Origin: Thermoplasmata archaeon
GTDB lineage: Archaea; Thermoplasmatota; Thermoplasmata; Thermoplasmatales; Thermoplasmataceae
NCBI GenBank assembly: GCA_021818675.1
Contig: JAKATR010000026.1
Span: forward strand, 1-42,310
Length of the DNA: 42,310 nt
Direction: 5' to 3'
Under the pieces are notes generated by a model. It ran no database searches. It saw only the letters and a program-made list of their open reading frames with translations, and was not told the origin of the DNA. Below are positions 21,234 to 34,786 of the stretch, piece by piece. Made by a program: the position numbers and the translations under genes. How positions within the stretch are numbered: the first letter of the stretch is position 1; the number at the start of each line of letters is the position of its first letter.

Positions 21234-22379
21234 ATGGAAATGCAAGACTCCTCAAATGTAAAGAATTTAAGGCAGTTAAAGTCGTTCTTTACTTATATGA
21301 TTGACGCAATAGGTAGTCAGAAGGAATCTTTGCAACAGAGCGAAATCCTTGAAAAATTGAAAAATTCAATACCCGGAGAATTAGCAGATATTGATTCATT
21401 AACAAACTCAATAGCCAAAATATTTGAAACCTACAGGAATGAAAAGGGAATTACAAGTATATTAGATACTGAAACAACCATTGTAAATTTTGCAAAAGGA
21501 GCCATAGAAAATTACAAAAAGAGAGTTGTAGATGAAAAGACTCAGAAGATAAATGAGCTTACAGCAAATATTAACGCGCTCATACTAAATTCAAACAAGT
21601 CTATGCAGGCATATCTCTCAAGCGACCCCATAGACATACTTGATTCCTCAATAGGAATAAAGTGGTCCAATGGTGCATATGAAGGAATTGCAAGATATTC
21701 CTGCCAGAACAATATAGAATATGATTTTACTCTGAATACCAGAGATTCAGAACTTCTAAAGGAATCTTTAAAATTCTCAATACTGGAAAAGGGCCTTAAG
21801 ATACCTGTTAGGTCTGCTTCAACCTGGATAGGAAAGGATCCTCAACTTGACTACGAAAAGCTTGATAAATACAGCATGGTTTCCTCAACCATTACTAAGG
21901 GAAATCTGTTCGTGGTATTCCAGGATCCTGAGAAATCTTCTGCATTCACATTTGTAATGTCAAGAGGAACAGACAATTCATTCCTGTCAGTAGAGTATAA
22001 GGATGAAAATGGAAGTGTTGATATTACCGGTCAACCAGCCATGAATAATATGTTGGAGATCGAGAGAATTGAAGACCCTCTTGACCGAATTTATGGTACA
22101 TTGCTGGAATTGGAGCAGAACAAACTTAAATTGTCGCGTTTATCGGTGAATGGAAAAGATGTTTTGGCTACATCATCTTTTCTGGAATTTGGTAAATTTA
22201 TTTTTGACATAATGAAAGAAAATCTAAAGGATTTTATTGCTAATTTACCTGAAAAAACTACGGAACCCAATATCAATGGTGGCTTGTCGAAAAGTTACAT
22301 TAGGGAAAGACTGAGGGTTCTGGGAGAACTGGGCAGCGAGATGCTTTTGGAATTGGACTTAAAGAAAAACGGGAACTAA
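21234..22379 (+). CDS. Uncharacterised helical/coiled-coil protein
   Basis: ORF 21192..22379; ATG at 21234 ('MEMQDSSNVKN') preferred over TTG at 21192; N-terminal coiled coil plus mixed domain, no family recognised. Confidence 0.6.
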   Translation: MEMQDSSNVKNLRQLKSFFTYMIDAIGSQKESLQQSEILEKLKNSIPGELADIDSLTNSIAKIFETYRNEKGITSILDTETTIVNFAKGAIENYKKRVVDEKTQKINELTANINALILNSNKSMQAYLSSDPIDILDSSIGIKWSNGAYEGIARYSCQNNIEYDFTLNTRDSELLKESLKFSILEKGLKIPVRSASTWIGKDPQLDYEKLDKYSMVSSTITKGNLFVVFQDPEKSSAFTFVMSRGTDNSFLSVEYKDENGSVDITGQPAMNNMLEIERIEDPLDRIYGTLLELEQNKLKLSRLSVNGKDVLATSSFLEFGKFIFDIMKENLKDFIANLPEKTTEPNINGGLSKSYIRERLRVLGELGSEMLLELDLKKNGN

Positions 22380-22479
22380 ATATTCTATATTTTAACATTA
22401 ATCAGTTGTTGAAATCTGGTTGAATTCTTTCATTCAATGAATCAATATTAATGGAACCGCTTTTCCACTTATGGCCTAA

Positions 22480-23466
22480 CTATAGCAAAGAAATAATATC
22501 ACTTAACACACCCATAGACGTTTCAACAGGTCCGTCATAATCTTCTGATACGAATATGGGAGATCTAAATCTGGGACTGATTTCATATGCCATCGATTTT
22601 TCTTTAAGACTGTAAAATTGATCGTCTCCATTTACATCTTCAATGCGCGATTCTGTTAAGACCCCATTCTTGGTTCTTTTAATGCTTGAAATGAGCATTT
22701 TTCTTGCTTTTTCGTGGAATTCTATGTTTGAGTCTATTCCTTCGAATTTTTGCTCCTTTAACCTTATTTGCGTTCCAAAGAGAGAGTTCGCCACAATAAC
22801 TGTTTTTCTTGCACTATCCAGTCCAGAAACATCATCGTAATAGTCTGTTTCAGCGAACCCTTCTTTAATGGCGTTCTTTATTGCATCTTCCTTTGATCCA
22901 CCCTTTCTCATAGTTTCAAGAATGTAATTTGCTGTAAGATTGACTATTCCCCTGAAACTTAATATTTCCATACCCGGCAGAGCAGACTTTACCATATTGA
23001 ATAATGGGAGACCGCCGCAAACTGTTGATTCATACAATATCTTCCCATTACCTTCACCTGCCAATTTCATAATTTCTGGCCAGTAGTTAGCCAGTGGTGA
23101 TTTGTTTGATGTAACTATTGATTTCCCGGCCTTTAAATATTCTGAATAGATGTTCAATTCCCTTATTCCATCCTTGCTTGCTGTGCTCATATCAACAAAT
23201 ATATCCACGTCGTCAGGTGCCGGAAGTTTTTTTAGGGCTGTCCCAGTCGATTCCAGTGCTTTATTTTTCTTGGATTCCAGAACAAGTTCTGCCGAAAAGC
23301 CTCTTTCATCGAATATGATGTTCTTTGAGTCGGCAGCACCTACGAGAATGAACTTTTGTCCCAGTGTTCTATTAAACTCTTCTTTTGCCATCAGAGACAA
23401 CAGGTTTCTGCCTACAGAACCCAGACCCAGTAAGAATACTTTCTTTTTACTCATCTTCAGGACCAA
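22480..23466 (-). CDS. hom: Homoserine dehydrogenase
   Basis: Rossmann '[17 protein letters not shown]', '[16 protein letters not shown]', '[13 protein letters not shown]', '[11 protein letters not shown]'. Confidence 0.9.
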   Translation of the reverse strand: MVLKMSKKKVFLLGLGSVGRNLLSLMAKEEFNRTLGQKFILVGAADSKNIIFDERGFSAELVLESKKNKALESTGTALKKLPAPDDVDIFVDMSTASKDGIRELNIYSEYLKAGKSIVTSNKSPLANYWPEIMKLAGEGNGKILYESTVCGGLPLFNMVKSALPGMEILSFRGIVNLTANYILETMRKGGSKEDAIKNAIKEGFAETDYYDDVSGLDSARKTVIVANSLFGTQIRLKEQKFEGIDSNIEFHEKARKMLISSIKRTKNGVLTESRIEDVNGDDQFYSLKEKSMAYEISPRFRSPIFVSEDYDGPVETSMGVLSDIISLL

Positions 23467-25840
23467 TTCTTCCTATTGCAATAACCTCATCATCCTTGTT
23501 CAGAGAAATGAGTTTTACTCCCGACGTAACCCTGGACTGAAGCTTGATCTTTGAAACGTTAATTCTGATGGTCATTTCATTCTTTGTCATGATTATAATA
23601 TCTTCCCCTTCCTTTACCGGAAGAGCAATTGCGATTGGACCGGTTTTCTTGCTCTGCTTCATGCACAGAACTCCACCTGTTCCTCTCCTGTGAGACTGAA
23701 ATTCTTCCGGGTTTGTACGTTTACCGATTCCATTTGAACTCACGGTTAGGAGACTGTTTCCCTCTGGCAGAGAAAATGCACTGATTATCCTGTCTTTTGC
23801 TTTCAGACGCATGGCTTTTACTCCCATTGAACCTCTTCCAGTGCTTCTAACTTCCTCAGAATTAAACATAGATGCTTTTCCGGCACTTGATACGACTACA
23901 AGGGGCATATCCGTATCGATTGATTCTACAGCAACAACCTCATCGTCATCGTTGAGTGAAATCAGCCTTAAGCCGTTTGATCGGATATTCTTCAACTGAT
24001 CCTTTTTGAGTTTCTTGATTTTGCCATTTCGTGTGGTTACGATAAGATAACCCTTTTCATCTTCATAATCTCTCATAATGTGCTTGATAACCTCGCCTTC
24101 TGAAAGATTGAGAATCGCACTCAGGGAGACTCCTACCGCCTTCCTGCTCTTGGTTTCAATTTCATATACGTTTCTTTTCAGAACTCTTCCTGTGTTTGTG
24201 AAAAATAGAACTGAATCATGGGATGTACAGTGCATTATATTTTTTGGGAAGTCTTCTGACCTGAATGATGTAATAATACCTTTTCCTCCCCTTCTCTGTG
24301 CACGATATTCCTCCAGAGCTATTCTCTTCAGGAATCCTTTCTCGGTCAAAATGAGAACGCATTCCTCAAGAGGAATTACATCTGTTATTGAACGGACTTC
24401 AACGCCCTTGAAAATAATATTTGTTCTTCTCTTATCACCATACTGCTTTTTTACATAAGCTATTTCCTGCAGAGCAATTTCCCTTCTCTTTGATTCACTT
24501 GAAATAATTTCCTCCAGCCTTGTTATGTTCGTTCTTATATCGGCTATTTCAGTCTTGATCTTCTCTATTTCAAGCGATGTTAATCTCTGAAGCCTCATGT
24601 CCAGAATTGCATTTGCCTGAATTTCGCTTATTTCAAGAAATTCAATAAGTCTTTTTCTAGCTTCCGATGGATCTCTGGATGCCCTGATGATCTCAATGGT
24701 TCTATCCAGTTTCCCCAGAGCTTTTTCAATACCAGAAAGCAAATGATCCCGTTCTTTTAGCTTCTTCAGTTCGAAGGTACTTCTCTTGAGAATAATGGAA
24801 AGCCTGTGCTCGATGAAATATCCCAGTATTCCTTTAATCCCCAGAATCTTTGGGACATTATTGACCAGAACAAGATTGATAATGCCCGTGGATTGTTCCA
24901 GATCTGTGTGAGCGTAAAGTTGATTGAGAACCAACCCTTTGGTCTCATCGTCCCTTATTTTTATTACAATCCTCATCCCTTCTCTGCTGCTTTCATCCCT
25001 GATGTCTGTTATACCAGTAAGAATTTCGTCTTTAACCTGATTCGCCATTTTCTCAAGAAATGCCGATTTATTGACCCCGTAAGGTATGCTTGTGATAACT
25101 ATCTTCTTCTTTTCCTCAAGATTCACTTCGCCTCTGGCAACTATTTTTCCCCTTCCCGTTTCATATGATGCCATGGACTCTTCTGAAAAGAATACTATTC
25201 CTCCACCTGGAAAATCTGGTCCTTTGATATGCTTCATTATATCCTTCGTTTCTGCCTCTGGATTTTTTATTAACAGGGAAATGGCATCACAAACTTCTGA
25301 CAGATTGTGGGGGAGAATATTTGTTGCCATTCCAACTGCAATTCCAGAAGCCCCGTTTATAATTAAATTTGGAATCATTGAAGGAAGAAAATCAGGCTCG
25401 TTCAACGAACCATCAAAATTCAGTCTGAAGTTAACTGTTTCTTTGTCCAGATCCATCAGCATATCCTCTGAAATTCTTCCTAATCTGGCTTCGGTATACC
25501 TCATAGCCGCAGGGGCATCCCCGTCAATTGATCCAAAATTCCCCTGTCCATCAATGAGTGGATACCTCAGTGTGAAATCCTGGGCCATCCTTGCAAGAGC
25601 CTCATATATAGCCGAATCACCATGTGGATGATATTTTCCCATGGTATCTCCCACAATTCTCGCAGATTTCCTATAGGGTTTATCATGTGTGAAACCCATT
25701 TCATTCATTGAGAACAGGAGTCTCCGCTGAACCGGTTTTAAACCATCCCTGACATCAGGTAAAGCTCTGCTTACTATTACGCTCATCGCGTATTCAAGAT
25801 ATGATTTTTTAATTTCTTCCTCTATACTTTTCTTTTCCAA
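23447..25840 (-). CDS. gyrA: DNA gyrase subunit A (bacterial type)
   Basis: '[22 protein letters not shown]', catalytic-Tyr region '[10 protein letters not shown]', GyrA-box 'QRRGGKG'. Confidence 0.97.
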   Translation of the reverse strand: MEKKSIEEEIKKSYLEYAMSVIVSRALPDVRDGLKPVQRRLLFSMNEMGFTHDKPYRKSARIVGDTMGKYHPHGDSAIYEALARMAQDFTLRYPLIDGQGNFGSIDGDAPAAMRYTEARLGRISEDMLMDLDKETVNFRLNFDGSLNEPDFLPSMIPNLIINGASGIAVGMATNILPHNLSEVCDAISLLIKNPEAETKDIMKHIKGPDFPGGGIVFFSEESMASYETGRGKIVARGEVNLEEKKKIVITSIPYGVNKSAFLEKMANQVKDEILTGITDIRDESSREGMRIVIKIRDDETKGLVLNQLYAHTDLEQSTGIINLVLVNNVPKILGIKGILGYFIEHRLSIILKRSTFELKKLKERDHLLSGIEKALGKLDRTIEIIRASRDPSEARKRLIEFLEISEIQANAILDMRLQRLTSLEIEKIKTEIADIRTNITRLEEIISSESKRREIALQEIAYVKKQYGDKRRTNIIFKGVEVRSITDVIPLEECVLILTEKGFLKRIALEEYRAQRRGGKGIITSFRSEDFPKNIMHCTSHDSVLFFTNTGRVLKRNVYEIETKSRKAVGVSLSAILNLSEGEVIKHIMRDYEDEKGYLIVTTRNGKIKKLKKDQLKNIRSNGLRLISLNDDDEVVAVESIDTDMPLVVVSSAGKASMFNSEEVRSTGRGSMGVKAMRLKAKDRIISAFSLPEGNSLLTVSSNGIGKRTNPEEFQSHRRGTGGVLCMKQSKKTGPIAIALPVKEGEDIIIMTKNEMTIRINVSKIKLQSRVTSGVKLISLNKDDEVIAIGRIGPEDE

Positions 25841-25850
25841 ATAATCATCC

Positions 25851-27785
<1,935 letters not shown>

Positions 27786-27828
27786 TCATTTCACCAAACT
27801 TTGAATGTACCCTATCCTTAATTGATTC

Positions 27829-28104
27829 TTAAACTTCTTCTGTTTGCATTTTAATTGGCTTGATTAGAATTATGTGTGTTTCTTCTCCTTCTTTCTTATA
27901 TTCCTTTAATTTCAGCTTTGTAGTTGATGCAAGCCCCTCAAAAACCTTCTGTTCATAAGGAAATTTCTCTGTCATCATGATTACTTTTGCTTCATTACCT
28001 TCATCCAGTTCAATGCTCAAGCCCTTGAACACGCTTTTCATGTAATTGAACGGGTCTCCTCCACAGGAGATGTATCTGTGATCCTCCACAATCATACTTT
28101 CCAT
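27829..28104 (-). CDS. Small uncharacterised protein
   Basis: 91-aa ORF immediately upstream of gyrB on the same strand; compositionally protein-like. Confidence 0.55.
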   Translation of the reverse strand: MESMIVEDHRYISCGGDPFNYMKSVFKGLSIELDEGNEAKVIMMTEKFPYEQKVFEGLASTTKLKLKEYKKEGEETHIILIKPIKMQTEEV

Positions 28105-28230
28105 ATACCTAAATAATATTATTGTGTTTCCAATGGATCAGGAAGCGTGTTATTCTTCACCTGTCCAAAGATAAACTTTGAGATTTCATGGGAAACCATA
28201 ACAGCACATTTTTATCTCTGTTAATAATAG

Positions 28231-28416
28231 ATGCTGATGTCAAGATTTTATTATAAATGCAGGGACATAGGATTTGATTGCAGTTGGGAAGTAGATGTTC
28301 CAACGAACAAAGACGTTTGGGCCAAGGTACGAATTCATAACAGGTATGCTCATAATGAGTTTGAAATTCCTCCAGAAATAGAGGAGAAAATCAAAAAAGC
28401 AATTAAAGAAAAGTGA
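28231..28416 (+). CDS. DUF1059 family small protein
   Basis: 'YYKCRDIGFDCSWEVDV...IHNRYAHNEFEIPPEIEEKIKKAI' matches the DUF1059 Cys/His pattern. Confidence 0.8.
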   Translation: MLMSRFYYKCRDIGFDCSWEVDVPTNKDVWAKVRIHNRYAHNEFEIPPEIEEKIKKAIKEK

Positions 28417-28420
28417 AGAA

Positions 28421-29386
28421 ATGATTTTCAAAATACCCACCGTATTGATGGCCGATGAAATAATAGACAAATGCCTGAAAAAGGCCTCAAAAATAGAGGA
28501 ACCTTACAATCCCATTTTTGAGGAGAAAGTCAGGAGAGAAAATATTAGCAGAATTGCCGCAATAGAAGGGGCAGCCTGCTCTCATCTGGATCGTCTTGTT
28601 AAAAAATTCCCGGGAATAGAAAGAATTCATCCCTTCTATGAAGACCTGATAGATCTGAGTTACGGAAGAGATCGATACAAAGAATCTCTTTCCAGAGTAA
28701 TGTGGGCAAGCAATAAAATAAAGAACCTTGCCACTGAATCCATTAGAAGCATTAAAAAGAAGAGAAAGGCTTTCCTGATTGTAGAAGAGAGAAAGAAATT
28801 TTACGGAAGGTTCTGTTCAGTTATTAAGGGTATCAGCGAAGAACTTGTTCTCCTGAATTCATGCCGTGACTTCATAAGAAAACTTCCTGATGTGGATCCG
28901 GATGAGTGGGCTTTCATAATTTCCGGACTTCCAAATGTCGGAAAGAGTTCCCTATTATCAGCTTTATCTGGCACAGATGAGAAGGTTGCGCCGTATCCCT
29001 TCACAACACAGACTGTTAAGATAGGGCATGTACAGATTGGCTACAGCAGGGTTCAGCTCATAGATACCCCTGGAATACTTGATCGTCCAATGGAAGAAAG
29101 AAATGAAATGGAACGAAAGGCCATTCTTTGTCTTAAGGACATAAAGGGTTCAATTCTCTTCCTCATAGATCACAGCGGTACCTCAGGCTATTCCATGGAG
29201 GAGCAGGAGCATCTTTACAATGAAATCAAATCCAAATTTATGAAGAATGTAATAAGAATCCAGACAAAATCAGACATTTCAGAGAAAAAAGAAAATATCG
29301 CAATATCTTCTGTTAATTATACCGGAATAGACGAACTTCTAAAAGTAATGGAGAATGAAATCCATGGAATATCAGTCGCTCATTGA
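28421..29386 (+). CDS. NOG1-family GTPase
   Basis: NOG1-like N-terminal helices, G1 'GLPNVGKSS', G3 'DTPGILDRP', G4-like 'TKSD'. Confidence 0.88.
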   Translation: MIFKIPTVLMADEIIDKCLKKASKIEEPYNPIFEEKVRRENISRIAAIEGAACSHLDRLVKKFPGIERIHPFYEDLIDLSYGRDRYKESLSRVMWASNKIKNLATESIRSIKKKRKAFLIVEERKKFYGRFCSVIKGISEELVLLNSCRDFIRKLPDVDPDEWAFIISGLPNVGKSSLLSALSGTDEKVAPYPFTTQTVKIGHVQIGYSRVQLIDTPGILDRPMEERNEMERKAILCLKDIKGSILFLIDHSGTSGYSMEEQEHLYNEIKSKFMKNVIRIQTKSDISEKKENIAISSVNYTGIDELLKVMENEIHGISVAH

Positions 29387-31019
29387 AAAAACGGTATTAA
29401 AAAATGCCCACGCTCATGGCGGAAAGGCAGACGTAGGATCGGTAATGAATAAGATCCTTGGAGAATTTCCTGAGGAGAGAAAAAATGCGGGGAAGCTCAT
29501 AATAACAGTTAGGGAGGTTGTGGAAAAGATTAATTCGCTTTCCCCAGAGCAACAAAATTCTATCATTTTAGAGAAATATGCAGATATTTTAGTAGTTGAG
29601 AAGAAAGAACAGGAACACCGGCTGCACGATCTGAAGAACGTGAATGGTCATGTGGTGATGAGAATGGCACCCTCTCCATCGGGGCCACTTCATCTAGGTC
29701 ATTCAAGGATGGCAATACTTAATGACGAATATGTGAAACGTTATGGTGGCCAGCTCATACTGAGAATTGAGGATACAAACCCGCAGAATATTGATCCTGT
29801 GGCTTATACAATGATACCGGAAGACCTCAAGTGGCTCAATGTAAATGTTACGCAAATAGTCATTCAGTCTGACAGATTTGAATTATACTATGAAAAAGCC
29901 AGAGAACTGATCGGAATGGGAGCAGCATATATGTGCACATGTGAGGTCGATACATTCAAGGGATTACTCCTGGAGGGAAAAGCTTGCCCCCACAGAGATG
30001 TTGATCCAGAATCGAATCTTGAGAAGTTTCAGGAAGTGGTTCAGGGAAATAACAGGGATGCTTCACCTGTTCTTATCATAAAGACAGACATCGCTCACCC
30101 AAATCCTTCGGTGAGAGACTGGATAGCTTTCCGGAGAATAAAAGGGGCTCACCCAAGAACCGGAAACAAATATACCTTCTACCCGATGATGAATTTCAGC
30201 GTTGCAATAGATGACCACGAACTTGGTTTGACACATGTAATCAGGGGAAGTGATCATATAAGCAACACCGAGAAACAAAAATATATCTTCAACTATTTTG
30301 GATGGAAGATCCCGGAATATTTCCACTATGGAACCATTTCAATACCAGACTCAATTTTAAAGACCTCAATAATCAAGAAGGGGATAAAGGACGGTACTTA
30401 TTCAGGCTGGGATGATGTTAAGTTACAGACAATCTGTTCAATGGCACGCAGGGGATATCAGCCTGAAACCTTCAGAAAATACTGGATAGATTCAGGGCTC
30501 AGGGAGGTAAATGCAGAATTTTCATGGGATATATTTAATTCCATAAACCGGCAATTTATTGACCCGGGTGCTGACAGATATTTCTTTGTAAAAAATCCTG
30601 TCTCAATCAAGATCGAAAATTCTCCGGAGGTTACTCCCAGAATACCAAAATACCAGGGGAAGCCGGAAAGAGGATTCAGAGAATACACCATTAAAGCATC
30701 TCCTGAGATTTTTATCACCAAAGAAGACCTTGGAAATATAAAAGTTGGGGAAAAGATAAGGTTCAAGGATCTGTTTAACGTAAGGTTAGAGGGCGGAATA
30801 TTTAAATTTTCAGAGGTAGAACCTTCAAAGGAGAAGATTAAGATTATTCACTGGTGCCCAACGGGATCAAAGTCCTTTAAAATTGAAAGACCGGATGGAT
30901 CATCAGATGAAGGGTTTATTGAACCGCATGCCGTCAACAAGAATGGAATCTTTCAGTTTGAGCGATATGGATTCGTGAAAAAAGTTTCAGATGACTTTGG
31001 GATATATATTCACAATTAA
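29355..31019 (+). CDS. gltX: Glutamyl-tRNA synthetase (archaeal type)
   Basis: 'MRMAPSPSGPLHLGHSRMAILNDEYVKRYGGQLILRIEDTNP', 'GIKDGTYSGWDD'. Confidence 0.95.
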   Translation: MKSMEYQSLIEKTVLKNAHAHGGKADVGSVMNKILGEFPEERKNAGKLIITVREVVEKINSLSPEQQNSIILEKYADILVVEKKEQEHRLHDLKNVNGHVVMRMAPSPSGPLHLGHSRMAILNDEYVKRYGGQLILRIEDTNPQNIDPVAYTMIPEDLKWLNVNVTQIVIQSDRFELYYEKARELIGMGAAYMCTCEVDTFKGLLLEGKACPHRDVDPESNLEKFQEVVQGNNRDASPVLIIKTDIAHPNPSVRDWIAFRRIKGAHPRTGNKYTFYPMMNFSVAIDDHELGLTHVIRGSDHISNTEKQKYIFNYFGWKIPEYFHYGTISIPDSILKTSIIKKGIKDGTYSGWDDVKLQTICSMARRGYQPETFRKYWIDSGLREVNAEFSWDIFNSINRQFIDPGADRYFFVKNPVSIKIENSPEVTPRIPKYQGKPERGFREYTIKASPEIFITKEDLGNIKVGEKIRFKDLFNVRLEGGIFKFSEVEPSKEKIKIIHWCPTGSKSFKIERPDGSSDEGFIEPHAVNKNGIFQFERYGFVKKVSDDFGIYIHN

Positions 31020-31273
31020 TTTTGGCTCCCTGTGACAATTCTTACTCTCGCAGGGAATTTTCTTAGTAATATGGCATCTCCAACGGCCTTTACCCATCTG
31101 TAAGGAATGGAAATTGGTGCCCCGCCATCAACCAGAGCAGGGTTTGACTCTCTTACCAGTATTCCATAAATTGCACCGGTATCAAGATCTATAATAATGT
31201 CTGAAACTTTACCAATAAGCATTGCCTTTTCAGAATATACATCCATATCGATAACGCTAGAAATTTCTATCAT
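31016..31273 (-). CDS. PRC-barrel domain protein
   Basis: 'EISSVIDMDVYSEKAMLIGKVSDIIIDLDTGAIYGILV' matches the archaeal PRC-barrel pattern. Confidence 0.85.
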   Translation of the reverse strand: MIEISSVIDMDVYSEKAMLIGKVSDIIIDLDTGAIYGILVRESNPALVDGGAPISIPYRWVKAVGDAILLRKFPARVRIVTGSQN

Positions 31274-31484
31274 TTCACATCCCCTCTAATTGCATTTTTC
31301 CCCATGATATATATCCCAATAGATTTTTCCATAATCAGCGTTCTTTTCATGAACTATAACTCATTATATGCGCCTGCTTATTATTAATTTTTGCGAAAAC
31401 TCCAGTTCTTAATAAATTGTTTATGTTATGAATAAAACACGTGCATTGTAAAAATTTTGAAATGATAAAATTATGGGTCAAACA

Positions 31485-33235
31485 TCAGTAGCATAAAACA
31501 TATGGGGATTGAACATTGAAACTATACTCCTCCCCATTTATGACCATGCTTTCCGGTGATGCAGATTGATACAAAGTTATAGTAATTGGACTATCGCTGC
31601 CACTTCCTGACTGGTAAATGTAATTGTAATTGGTAAAGGTCATTGTGTTAAGTATTAATTGTGTAGTTGAAATAAACATTGGAGAAGCCGAGGATGCTAG
31701 TTCTGAGGCGTGAATACCAAATGCTAAAGAATCAACGCCAGCAATTAGGCCACCGGCAGTAAGTGTTAGAACTAATAAGGATGTCCCACCAGTTATTGGT
31801 GCAGCTGCTATGGCCGCTATTGTTAATCCAAGAGCAACTCCACCAGCTATCATAGCAGCATTGTTATAATAGTTACTAGCTACTTGTTTAGTTGTTTCAT
31901 ATGCATGTGCATAATAAAAGAATGTTGTCGTATTTACTGTTGAACTTAGAGGTACATTTGAAAATGTTTGATCCGGTGATAACCCCGCATCAAAGAAAGC
32001 TTTCCAGTTCCGATGAACGAATGCAGAAAGGTTCACCTGAGGAATATGAAACTCATATGCAACAGGTCCCTCAAGATAGTCAAATGTTCCATTGTCAGCG
32101 TTTAATAATTTTAGAACGTAGCTGGATGAGGTTCCCCCATAGGCACAATAGCTGCCATCAACATAATAATATTGTGTAGTGGTAAAAACCATCTGATATT
32201 CAAAATGCCCAAATCCTATCATACTCATATTGTTTCCGTATGTCGGATTTGAAAAAGATGATATTTGTGAATTTTTCATGCTATTATTGAATTGAGCACT
32301 GGTATCGGACCATGCACCGGATGTACTTGTCTGTTCGGCCCAATTTGTAGTTGTCGATGTCCCCGAATTTCCCTGAATGCATGTTTTGAAGTTGCCATTT
32401 AAATTCGAGTATGCATAACTTAACGCACTTTCATTAAGTGGTATATCAGCCATGATTATGGGTAAGGCCCCTCAATATTGATAAACCCTGGGTTCGACAA
32501 TGTTATTGCACCTGAGGTAACTACCGCCACCTCCAATCTGACTCAATTTATGGAGCTGATTGACTGAACTGTTTGTGCTGTTAATGGGCATAACAATTGG
32601 TTGGGAATTCATATTAAAATAAATATTTGAGAAAAATGTATGCGGGTTGAAAGAACCATCTCCGAAGCCGCTGTTCCATGGATCAAAGGGGATGTTGTTG
32701 TAGTATGTGTATACATACATTTTGTTTTCATATACAAACTGATAATCTGCTTAGAGTGTCATTGATATTGATATATTCTTTTCCTGAGGTTTTGTATATA
32801 TTTGCCTGTATTTCTTTATGATAGTATGAAATTCCTTGCTTAAAACACCATGAATATTTACATGAGCATCGGCAAGAGTTGAGTTATAAAGCTGAACATA
32901 TATGGAATTATTTGTGATTGAACCATTTACCGACATTGATTCACCGCCAAGAGCTGCAAAAGAAGGCATTGTAGCATATACATTCACAGTAATATTTGAC
33001 ATATTGTATGAGTTGAATGGTGTGGTGACATGATAAAAATGATCCATTGGTGAATATACGGAATAAGAATCCGATGTGTTATTTATGAATGAGACATGAA
33101 AATCAACCTCAGGCGAATGATATGATGGTGATTCTTTGAATAAATATGTTATTGCGGCAAATGACCCCGATTTTTACCTAAAAGAGAAGATATTCTTTGT
33201 ATTCCATTTCCTAACCTTTCTTTTAGTGATGCCAT
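31485..33235 (-). pseudogene. Interrupted ~583-codon Ser/Thr/Asn/Tyr-rich protein with internal hydrophobic glycine-rich segment
   Basis: ATG at 33235 (MASLKERLGNGIQRISSLLGKNR) joins 'GSFAAITYLFKESPSYHSPEVDFHVSF...' by adding one G in the GGGG run at 33165-33168. ORFs 32751..33047, 32472..32720 and 31485..32453 share one frame and are separated by single TAA and TGA codons. Confidence 0.75.
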
Positions 33236-33251
33236 GAAATCCCCATAAAAT

Positions 33252-33267
33252 TATATTATATATATAT
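33252..33267 (-). promoter_or_regulatory. AT-rich TATA-like promoter for the interrupted gene
   Basis: 'atatatatataatata' on the minus strand about 20-30 nt upstream of ATG 33235. Confidence 0.45.
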
Positions 33268-33277
33268 CGTTTTTGAG

Positions 33278-33853
33278 TTATGGATTGATTTTATTGCATT
33301 CAGAAATGAAATTTTCAAACATTTCCTTTCCGAATTCTGTGTTCTCAACTTCGGGGTGGAACTGAACACCATAGATTGGTCTTACCTTATGGTAAAAAGC
33401 CTGAACTTTGCAGTTCTTTGAAGACGCGCAAAGTTCGAATTCCGGAGAAAGTTCAGTTATCTCATCATTGTGGTTTTCCCATGCCATGGTCTTTTCAGGG
33501 ATTTTTTTGAATATCCCACCCTGATTGAAAAAGTACAGTTGCGTTTTGCCAAATTCTGGAACCTTGGCTCTGCCAACCTTGCCTCCAAAGTGAATAGCAA
33601 TAAATTGCGCTCCAATGCAAATTCCAAAAACAGGTAGATTCAGGCTGTCAATATATTTCCCAATGACTCCAAGTTTATCCATTTCATCTACAATGCTTGG
33701 AGCACCCCCCGATAGAACTATCCCTGACGCATCGCTGAGAACCGATATATCCACATCATTCTGGACAATCTCCGATTCTACCCCAAGCTTTCTCAAAACT
33801 TTCCATTCACGGTGAGTCCATTGCCCGCCGTTGTCTATGACATATATCTTCAT
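33278..33853 (-). CDS. guaAA: GMP synthase glutamine amidotransferase subunit (GuaA-A)
   Basis: Class I GATase: 'DNGGQWTHREWKVLRKLG', 'GICIGAQ', 'GVQFHPEVENT'. Confidence 0.9.
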   Translation of the reverse strand: MKIYVIDNGGQWTHREWKVLRKLGVESEIVQNDVDISVLSDASGIVLSGGAPSIVDEMDKLGVIGKYIDSLNLPVFGICIGAQFIAIHFGGKVGRAKVPEFGKTQLYFFNQGGIFKKIPEKTMAWENHNDEITELSPEFELCASSKNCKVQAFYHKVRPIYGVQFHPEVENTEFGKEMFENFISECNKINP

Positions 33854-34786
33854 CTAATCCAGTCCAGGTATATTGAGAACTTTACTTATTTCCTTGTATC
33901 GGTTTCTTATGGTTACTTCTGTGACACCTGATACCCGTGCAATTTCCTTCTGCGTTCTGGGCTTTCCAACCAGTACAGATGCGATATAAATGGATGCTGC
34001 AGCTATTCCCGTTGGTCCCTTTCCAGATGAAATCCCCATATCATTGGATTTCCTGACAATTTCCTCTGCCTGCATGATTGCCTGCTTATCCAGTTCCAGC
34101 TTACTGCAAAATTGAGCTATATAAGAAAACGGAGTTGTAGGTTGCAGGTTAAGAGATAATTCCTTAGACAGATGACGATAGGCCTTTCCCACTTTCTTCT
34201 TATTAACCTCTGAAGCCTTTGATATTTCATCCAGCGTCCTTGGTAGATTTACCATTCTACAGGCTGCATAAATCGATGCACAAACAATGCTTTCTATGCT
34301 CCTTCCCCTTATGAGATTTTTTTCAACAGCTTTTCTGTATGTAAGCGCTGCGGTCTCTTTAATGTCCTTTGGAATACCCATTTTGGCCCCATAATCATTC
34401 ATCATTTGTAAGGCGAGCGACAGATTCCTCTCGGCAGCATTACTTACCCTGATTCGTTGATGCCATTTCCTGACTCTATAGATTTGTGCCCTATTCTTAT
34501 GTGGGATCCGTTTTCCATAATAATCTTTGTTTGCCCAAGAAATTTCAGTGGCAAGACCTTTGTCATGACTTAGAAAGGTCATTGGCGAACCAGTTCTGGC
34601 TCTTTTATCATCCTGATCTGTATCAAATGCCCTCCATTCCGGGCCTTGATCTATGAACGCATCTTCCACAACCATACCACAATCATTACAGATCAGTTCT
34701 CCCCGCTCATAATCCCTTATAAGATGTTCTGAATTGCATTCTGAACATCGTTTCCCAGATTCGTTGCCTTCAACCTTGTCCATCAA
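33854..34786 (-). CDS. tfb: Transcription initiation factor TFB (copy 1)
   Basis: Zn ribbon '[24 protein letters not shown]', 'QGPEWRAF', two cyclin repeats, '[13 protein letters not shown]'. Confidence 0.96.
   Translation of the reverse strand: MMDKVEGNESGKRCSECNSEHLIRDYERGELICNDCGMVVEDAFIDQGPEWRAFDTDQDDKRARTGSPMTFLSHDKGLATEISWANKDYYGKRIPHKNRAQIYRVRKWHQRIRVSNAAERNLSLALQMMNDYGAKMGIPKDIKETAALTYRKAVEKNLIRGRSIESIVCASIYAACRMVNLPRTLDEISKASEVNKKKVGKAYRHLSKELSLNLQPTTPFSYIAQFCSKLELDKQAIMQAEEIVRKSNDMGISSGKGPTGIAAASIYIASVLVGKPRTQKEIARVSGVTEVTIRNRYKEISKVLNIPGLD

Noticed and set aside
32469-32750. Stop-codon recoding (selenocysteine or pyrrolysine) in the interrupted gene
   Set aside because: The stops are TAA and TGA, there is also a frameshift, and I saw no SECIS-like evidence; pseudogenisation or sequence error is simpler.
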